A DNA stretch of 15,037 nt from Lactifluus volemus. Lineage: Eukaryota; Basidiomycota; Agaricomycetes; Russulales; Russulaceae. Of this stretch, positions 9,602-15,037 are shown in pieces. The translations under genes were made by a program, and so were the position numbers. The stretch is from positions 1 through 15,037 of the forward strand of contig WTXI01000566.1 in assembly GCA_022376515.1 (NCBI GenBank), in the 5' to 3' direction. Numbering within the stretch: position 1 is the stretch's first letter; each line of letters starts with the position of its first letter. The notes under the pieces were generated by a model. The model had not been told where the DNA came from. It worked only from the letters and a program-made list of their open reading frames with translations, and searched no databases.

Positions 9602-10068
9602 GGCCCAGATGAAGGTCAGGTTGGATTTCCAACGCAAAGTATAAACCGCCACACACGCGATGTTGACATTTGTTTATTATGGTCATCTGCTTACTAATCC
9701 GCATATACTCGCCACGCAACCCCACACCCCACCCGCCGCAGCAGTTCTGTTGTGTGAACAAGTAAGCACTGGTATCGGGAAAAGGATAAAGGAGGGGGGG
9801 AGGCCTTTGTGTCAGTTTAACCATATGAGTGATCTCTTATATGCTTGAGAAAAAGCACTCGTATAATAGGGAACAATTGTATTCATCGTGTTGTGGGGCA
9901 GGAAAAATGAACACTTACTGTATGTTAGTGGTGAGGACGAGAGCTGTGTGGGCTATCACCTTTTATAGAAACCGGGACCCTACCCAGCTGACACAACCCC
10001 GACTCACTCCTACCGCACCTTTATTCTCTTCCTCAACGACGCTCAGTACTTCACCCATATCTTCTACA
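9602..10068. promoter_or_regulatory. Divergent intergenic region between aldehyde dehydrogenase and RING ligase
   Basis: The two genes start head to head, 467 bases apart. On the plus side, TTTTATAGAAA at 9961-9971 is a TATA-like element about 100 bases before the ATG at 10069, followed by a C/T-rich tract (about 10000-10065) of the kind often found before fungal start sites. On the minus side no clear element is visible apart from TTTATACTTT near 9645. A run of eight G lies near 9793-9800. Short open frames in both directions are not convincing genes. Confidence 0.5.
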
Positions 10069-11602
10069 ATGTCCTCTAGAGAACCTATGTGGTACTGCCA
10101 CGAGGTAAAGCTTGCTCTTCATTCAGTCCCTTCTTCCACTTATCTTTCCTCCAATTCAAGTGTCGTTCAGAGATGAGACCATTAATGGTACGTAACGCTT
10201 CTCTTCACCCAGAAACGCACCAAAATAACATTATTGTCCAGGTCCCTGATCCCCATTGTGCATCATGTAACAGCACCTTTGTGGAGAAAGTAACTAACCT
10301 GGTCGCCTTGCCCTACCATCTGATTGACCCTCCTTTTCGTAGATCGAAAGCGAACAAGATGATCCGCGTGGCTTCCAGGCCGCAGCCCTCCGTTAGATGA
10401 TGGTATTGGCCCTGGTTTGGATAATTTCTTTTGTACGCCCAATTCTACTCATGGCTTTTGCTGGCTATTGAGTCCACCTAACAGTGGGTCTATCACAACA
10501 TGTGAACGACTCTCGACCTCAACGTCGAAACGCTAATGGTTCCCCTTCCCGAGCATGCAAGCACTGTAAGTATCTACTCCCCTAACCCACTCAATCCTGA
10601 TGTCTTGCTCAGGGCGGAACTGGATTCCGATTAGAGATCAATCGAGGCCCGGGTGTTTCCCGGACAATATATATGGGCGGTCCGCCATCGCTTGGTGCAA
10701 CTCGTCGAGGGTATGTGATGATTTGAAAGTCACGTCTGCCCAGCCTTCTCAATATAGGTCACAGTATGCCAGGCGACGAGCGACGTGTGATTGGGGGCTC
10801 GCTAATGGCCCAGTACCTGCTCGCCATGCTCTCACAGCGTACGGGCAGGGAAGGTCCTGGAGGTCCTGGAGGTGGCTTCAACCTCTCGGGTGGGCCTGAT
10901 GATGGAAGATGGGGGGATTATGTCTTCAATCAGGAAGGTAGGCAATCTGCATGGCTGTTATGAGGGATGAACTGATATGCCATAGCGCTGGACCAAATCA
11001 TTACCCAGATCATGGAGCAGGGAAATTCTTCCCGCCCAGTCCCAGCTACAGAAGGTGACATGGAGAAACTCGAGAGGGAGGTATTAGAGGAAGGATGTGA
11101 GTCGACGTCTAGATACTTTTTTTGCTGAGGTCCTGAACCTCTTCAGCTGCGGTGTTGGAGCAAGATTGTGCTGTGTGCAAAGATCAGTTCTCTTTGAACA
11201 CAGAGGACCCAAACGATCAAGTGATCGTGACTCTTCCTTGTAAACACCCATTCCATGAAGGTTGCATAATGCCCTGGCTCAAGTCCAGCGGTACTTGCCC
11301 AGTCTGCCGGTGAGTGTCTGGACCGGGAACACCGCTTTTCTAACTTACACTCCCTTAGGTTCCAACTAGTACCACAGCCTGAACATCACCCGCCTGACGG
11401 CGTAGCCAGTGGGTCCGGAAGTCCTCCCACCGTCAACCGGGCGACGCGACCGGACGCACCACATGCGGGAGGAATGTTTGGGCAATTATTTAATATCATG
11501 GGTGGCAGTGGCGGCAGTAGTAACAGCTCCAGGCCAAGTCGAAATGCTCGTACCCGCAACGAATGGGGCCACGACGACGTTCCTGGAGGATGGTATGAAT
11601 AG
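10069..11602 (+). CDS. RNF126/RNF115-like RING-H2 E3 ubiquitin ligase
   Basis: Members bind an E2 through the RING and add ubiquitin to clients; mammalian RNF126 works in cytosolic protein quality control. Exons: 10069-10104, 10161-10187, 10242-10289, 10343-10432, 10485-10565, 10613-10710, 10758-10937, 10986-11096, 11147-11309, 11359-11602. The N-terminus MSSREPMWYCHECRSEMRPL with PHCASC (Cys10, 13, 27, 30) is the zinc ribbon typical of this subfamily. A Gly-rich, probably disordered middle follows (REGPGGPGGGFNLSGG), then ALDQIITQIMEQ, and the RING-H2 from 11167: CAVC..CKHPFHEGC..CPVCR with all eight ligands. The C-terminal tail is Gly/Ser/Arg-rich and ends DDVPGGWYE. Frame breaks: one C seems missing near 10385 (CCCC to CCC), and the middle exons 10485-10710 do not join in phase, so at least one and probably two further 1-nt changes lie there. 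The protein sequence of that middle part is therefore uncertain. Confidence 0.92.
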
Positions 11603-11949
11603 TTCCGCAGTTTTGTTTGGTGCATTTATGTGCTCTATCATGCCCCGATGAGGCGTAGAGATTCTAGTTGGCTGAGGTGTCGTAGTCGTCGTTGACCAGA
11701 ACGACAAGCATGTATCTATCTATTACGGATGTTCCTGCGTCCCTGTATAGACGGTTGGTAATGGAGGAACTGCATGTATTTACATTGACGTCTGTCCCTG
11801 ATCCATGAGAAATCAGACCCGGAAAGTGTGCTTCACTGGGACCTTTCAAGATGTCATACGACGCGAATTACATACACGATTGATATGGCCTACGCCTAAG
11901 GTACCTTCCAGATATCCGCTGGGCAAGAAAAGCAGTCCATTGCTTCCTA
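11603..11949. other. Convergent 3' spacer between RING ligase and aspartic protease
   Basis: 347 bases holding the 3' UTRs of two tail-to-tail genes. No open frame here looks real, and I see no repeat or RNA gene. AT-rich patches are present but no clear polyadenylation signal stands out on either strand. Confidence 0.5.
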
Positions 11950-13530
11950 TTAATTACTGGTTGCCGTAGTGAATGCCGTAGTGGCGAGGCCGACGCGCTG
12001 CTGGGTAGTGTCGAAGACCGAGTAGAAACGTTCGAGGAATGTGTAACCGTTTATAAAGTCGAGACCCTGTCCTGTGGGTGAGCCAATGTCATTGACGACG
12101 AGGTAGATGTGGTCCCGCGTGCCACCGATAAACTCGTTGAGCGCGCGAGGCCAAATCTGCGCGTTTGGGGTGAGCTCGAACGTCCTGCCGCCGGTCGTGA
12201 AGAAGAGCGACTTGAGATTGGAATACTGCGCCGGGGTGATGCGGAGGAAACCGTTGGTGGAGTCTCGGACGGCGCCAGTAGCGGCGAGGTAGCGGTGGTA
12301 TGCGTCTGTGCGAGCACCATTAGCCACCTTTGTGACACATATATGCAGAGTCGTTTGCCGATTACTTACCAGTCGCGATGAGGGTGAGAGTGGTTCCAGT
12401 GTCGACAATGCCGGCAGTCTTTGTGAGAATGGGGGTCGAGGTACCGTATCGGATGGACTGGTCGATACCCCAGGATTGGTTGGAAGGGCTAGTTGCTGTA
12501 AGGGGACTGTCCAGTTCCGGGTGAGCACCGTAATTTCGGAAGTCGAGTTGCCACGCACGCTTACATGTACGTGATGTCCCCTGTATACTTACTGTGGTCG
12601 GTACCACCAAACATCAACTCGCCATTCTTGACTGATGACGTAGTTGTAGGCTCGAAGGACACTGAGACAATATTGGACGCGATGGTTCCTTGGCTGAAGA
12701 GATTATCCGTGATCGTTGGTATAGTGCTATTCACGGCTGGCGACAGCGTCCCAATGGTCAGGTCGACAGGACCAATACTACAGAAACGGCGTCAGCGCAA
12801 ATTTGTCTGGGAGGATGTGCATGCCAACCCTAGAACACCGTCGAAGCCGTCGAAGCCAAATGATTCTGACGCGACACCTATAGACTGGCGGGGAATAACA
12901 AGACCAGGGGCAATCGTCACGGTATCTATGAATTCGGTGCCTGGTAGTGTAAATAAAGCGAAGCCAGAAATGAGAGTAGAAAATTCACCATTGAATGTCC
13001 CATGGTCGTATGCCATAAACTAACAAAAAGGTAAGCAGTGAGAGCAGTTGACGCTGCACCATAGATGAGGGGGGGAAACCTTACTACATCATTAGATGTC
13101 TGCGTACTAGATTTAGTCTTAACGTAGGCCTTCGCAGCTCCCACCCAGGTGTTCGAACTTCCCGTGTCAATGAGGAGGGCGTCTAAAAGTAGACATGAGA
13201 TTCCATGCGAGGCTCGTACCGACGTGACTTACAATAGGTCGGAGGGTTACCGACGCCGACATTCGCTTCGTATGTTATGCCAGCATTAGTCACGCCGACT
13301 CTGACGATTGTGCTATGACCCAGGGTGCCACTCTCTTTTGCTTGATAGACGTCAGCTAGATTCTTGGCGCGAGCTCGGTCCTTCTGAACAAGGTCATTGA
13401 AGCCAGTGGCGTTGATGCGCCGAGCAAAAGGCAACGAAACTGGACCTTGGCGAATAACGACGGGATTCGCCGCTATACCGACAGCTGACAAGAGAAACCC
13501 CAAAAAAGTGAGTGAGGCGGTCGGGAGCAT
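11950..13530 (-). CDS. Secreted aspartic protease, polyporopepsin-like (peptidase family A1)
   Basis: Pepsin-fold endopeptidase, secreted as a zymogen and active at acid pH. Exons: 13530-13233, 13182-13085, 13019-12989, 12940-12829, 12777-12565, 12506-12370, 12305-11950; phases all agree and give 414 residues with no frame break. Signal peptide MLPTASLTFLGFLLSAVGIA, then a propeptide up to about residue 85. Catalytic motifs are LLIDTGSSNTWVGA (Asp105) and GIVDTGTTLTL (Asp286). IGPVDLTIGTLSP, NLFSQGTI, SIRYGTST, NAQIWPR and the end FTTATSN closely follow polyporopepsin as I remember it. The flap keeps its Tyr (136), but the usual Tyr-Gly reads Tyr-Asp (AYDHGTFNG). The assembled protein contains no Cys, so it has no disulfides. 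The 3' half is GC-rich with C/G-ending codons, as in highly expressed fungal genes. Confidence 0.97.
12989..13019 (-). other. 31-nt exon encoding the flap of the aspartic protease
   Basis: Exon 3, between introns 13084-13020 (GTAAGG..TTAG) and 12988-12941 (GTGAAT..CCAG). It encodes FMAYDHGTFN and the first base of the next Gly codon. Choosing it keeps the frame and the exact spacing of the family's flap loop. Confidence 0.8.
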
Positions 13531-13961
13531 GACAGCAAGCAGGGGGGGTTGGTTTGAGGTCGCTGGGACATCAAGATACTAGTTCTCCAAACTTATGGCC
13601 TCGGGGTATGATTTTGAGCCTGGTGGGTGGGAATAATGCAAACAACTCTCGTAAATTGTACCCACTCAATGGGACTGTGCATTCATCGTTCGCGCTTGCA
13701 TAGCAGTCCTTGACATATTCGTGATCTGGCGAAGCGTGTTGGCCAGAAGAGAAGCAACAAGCTGTTCTGTTCGTGAGATAGCATCTTATCCGTATACTTA
13801 GCATCAGACGAAAAACATGTAGCTCATTCGCGTGAGTAAGCTGATTGTGGAGGATAACAGAGAAAGTCGGACTCATATTGTCATTCATCGCCAAAGGTGA
13901 ATGGCTCCAAGGACACAACAAAAAAGCTCAGCTCAAGGAAGCGCTCAGGCTGGACCGTCTC

Positions 13962-14010
13962 TGAGTCAGCTGTAAGCTTTTGAGCCATAGTATGCGATTG
14001 TGCTGAGTCA
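13962..14010. promoter_or_regulatory. Pair of TGAGTCA (Gcn4/AP-1-type bZIP) motifs
   Basis: Exact 7-bp matches at 13962-13968 and 14004-14010, 42 bases apart (about four helical turns), 430-480 bases upstream of the protease start. TGASTCA is the site of Gcn4/CpcA-type factors, which respond to amino-acid shortage. A link to the protease is inference from position only. Confidence 0.35.
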
Positions 14011-14458
14011 GCCCCGATACCATAGGCGACGAGAAGAAAATCACCCAGAATCGAACGAGTTCCGCACCAACGCCGAACTGAAGGCTTTCTAAGATAGGGC
14101 CAATAGTCTGAAGACGAAAGCGAAAGTGAGGCTCAACCGTCAGGTCATCACCGGACCGGTTGGACCGTTCCTGTCTCCGTCATAAACAAGTTTCCGGTGG
14201 CCGCGGACGTCGATGTATGGACATCGTGTTTCGTTTCGTTTCCCTCGTAACAATCTACCATATATCTTCTTCTTCCTGTATTGGTCACGTACATAGTACA
14301 CATTTCTGTATTCAAGATTCTTTAAAAAGTAAATTTCAAACTGTAGCATCAGTTCTGCTCAATCTTTTTTTTTAGAATCTGCATGGATATAACGCAACAT
14401 CATGATGTTTACATGGCAAGTGAAACAAGGTCGTTGGATCGTCGCTTTCCTTCCCGTA

Positions 14459-14486
14459 CCTTAGCCTTTGCTTCCAAAGGCTGAGG
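14459..14486. repeat. Inverted repeat (hairpin), 12-bp arms
   Basis: CCTTAGCCTTTG and CAAAGGCTGAGG flank a CTTC loop, with one mismatch (a G:U pair in RNA). It lies in sequence with no recognised gene, so its role is unknown. Confidence 0.5.
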
Positions 14487-14840
14487 TTAATACCCTTACC
14501 TTTTAGCCTAGTTATATAGTATTTACTGATCTGCAGGTAGTCCTTCTGCAGTGTGCTCGGTACACAAGTGCTTTTTGTTATCAACAGTCACGACGGGTGT
14601 GAGTATGTAGCATCCATGGTCCCAGCGTTTTCAGGGAGGGTCTTCGTAACAGAAAATGATTACGAGGAAGATCGAAAGCTGAATACAAATAAGACCTGAT
14701 TAAATGCAACGCTGACGCTGACACCTCCGAGTCACGCGTGCTACATCTCAAAGATCTCAACCATTGTATGTTCAGAATGGCCACGACGTCATATGTCCAA
14801 ACAGCTGCCGTGTCAACGCGATCATATTGCTAGAGAGTGC

Positions 14841-14868
14841 TGCTCCTTTCTAGGGCCCTAGGGGAGCA
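14841..14868. repeat. Nested palindrome around CTAGGGCCCTAG
   Basis: A perfect 12-bp palindrome, CTAGGGCCCTAG (14850-14861), sits inside outer arms TGCTCC and GGAGCA. The whole forms one imperfect cruciform of 28 bases. It is not part of any feature I can name. Confidence 0.5.
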
Positions 14869-15037
14869 ATAATCGCGCAGAATAGCACGAATCAGGCCCA
14901 CCAGCGTTCCTGGGCCAACACCAAAGCTTGATAAGAGGAAGAATCACAAGGTTGGTTGTAAAATCATATTGGGTGATGATGGCCCGGATAGGCTTTCGAG
15001 CCCGTGAATGTGAACGAAAGTCTTCGTAGTTCCAGGC

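Larger units (their letters stand above)
13531..15037. other. Upstream region of the protease and window edge, no gene recognised
   Basis: About 1.5 kb. The proximal part carries the protease promoter; I see no consensus TATA box near 13530. Two TGAGTCA motifs lie at 13962-13968 and 14004-14010. A minus-strand stretch 14132-13881 is open for 83 codons (ending SLEPFTFGDE) but starts without ATG and is unrecognised. Near the right edge the minus strand reads FGVGPGTLVGLIRAIL (about 14923-14876), a short hydrophobic piece that could belong to a gene beyond the window, at low confidence. No tRNA or mobile element is apparent. Confidence 0.4.

Noticed and set aside
12051..12381. Open frames of 60-95 codons on both strands over the protease C-terminal exon
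   Set aside because: They are shadows of a GC-rich coding exon whose own frame matches the protease family to its last residue.
14040..14075. tRNA-like T-loop sequence GTTCGATTC on the minus strand
   Set aside because: The bases around it do not form a 5-bp T stem and no matching acceptor or anticodon arm is visible.
1..15037. CRISPR array, transposon, prophage or biosynthetic cluster
   Set aside because: No regularly spaced repeats, transposase motifs, phage genes or synthase domains were seen; intron-rich genes indicate a eukaryote.

Overview
The window looks like nuclear DNA of a filamentous basidiomycete, probably near the Polyporales. The evidence is many short introns (mostly 44-65 nt, GT..AG), several very small exons, and a secreted aspartic protease that matches my memory of polyporopepsin (Irpex lacteus) over almost its whole length. 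No database search was possible, so all family names rest on recognised motifs and on gene models I rebuilt by hand.

Layout: (1) 1-756, minus: N-terminal part of a Blm10/PA200 (PSME4) proteasome activator, running off the left edge. (2) 960-1963, plus: mitochondrial AIM18-like chalcone-isomerase-fold protein, head to head with gene 1. (3) 1964-3015: no gene recognised. (4) 3016-4402, minus: secreted RNase T2 with nine or more exons, including a 16-nt microexon that carries part of the active site. (5) 4403-5965: no gene recognised. (6) about 5966-6420, minus: broken second RNase T2 copy. (7) 6421-7092: nothing firm. (8) 7093-9601, minus: membrane-anchored aldehyde dehydrogenase of the Msc7 (YHR039C) type, 12 exons including a 5-nt microexon. 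(9) 9602-10068: shared upstream region. (10) 10069-11602, plus: RNF126/RNF115-like RING-H2 ubiquitin ligase. (11) 11603-11949: short convergent spacer. (12) 11950-13530, minus: polyporopepsin-like aspartic protease, 414 residues, intact. (13) 13531-15037: no gene recognised, but some palindromes and bZIP-type motifs.

The genes do not form one pathway. They are a mix of housekeeping genes (proteasome activator, mitochondrial protein, aldehyde dehydrogenase, ubiquitin ligase) and secreted hydrolases (RNase T2, protease). The four housekeeping genes each contain one or more 1-nt frame breaks inside well conserved exons, several of them in homopolymers. The protease and the first RNase T2 read cleanly. 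Unpolished long-read sequence is the simplest explanation for most breaks, so these genes should not be called dead from this window. I did not find a new defence, mobile or biosynthetic system. The most interesting structural points are the microexons and the decayed RNase T2 duplicate.
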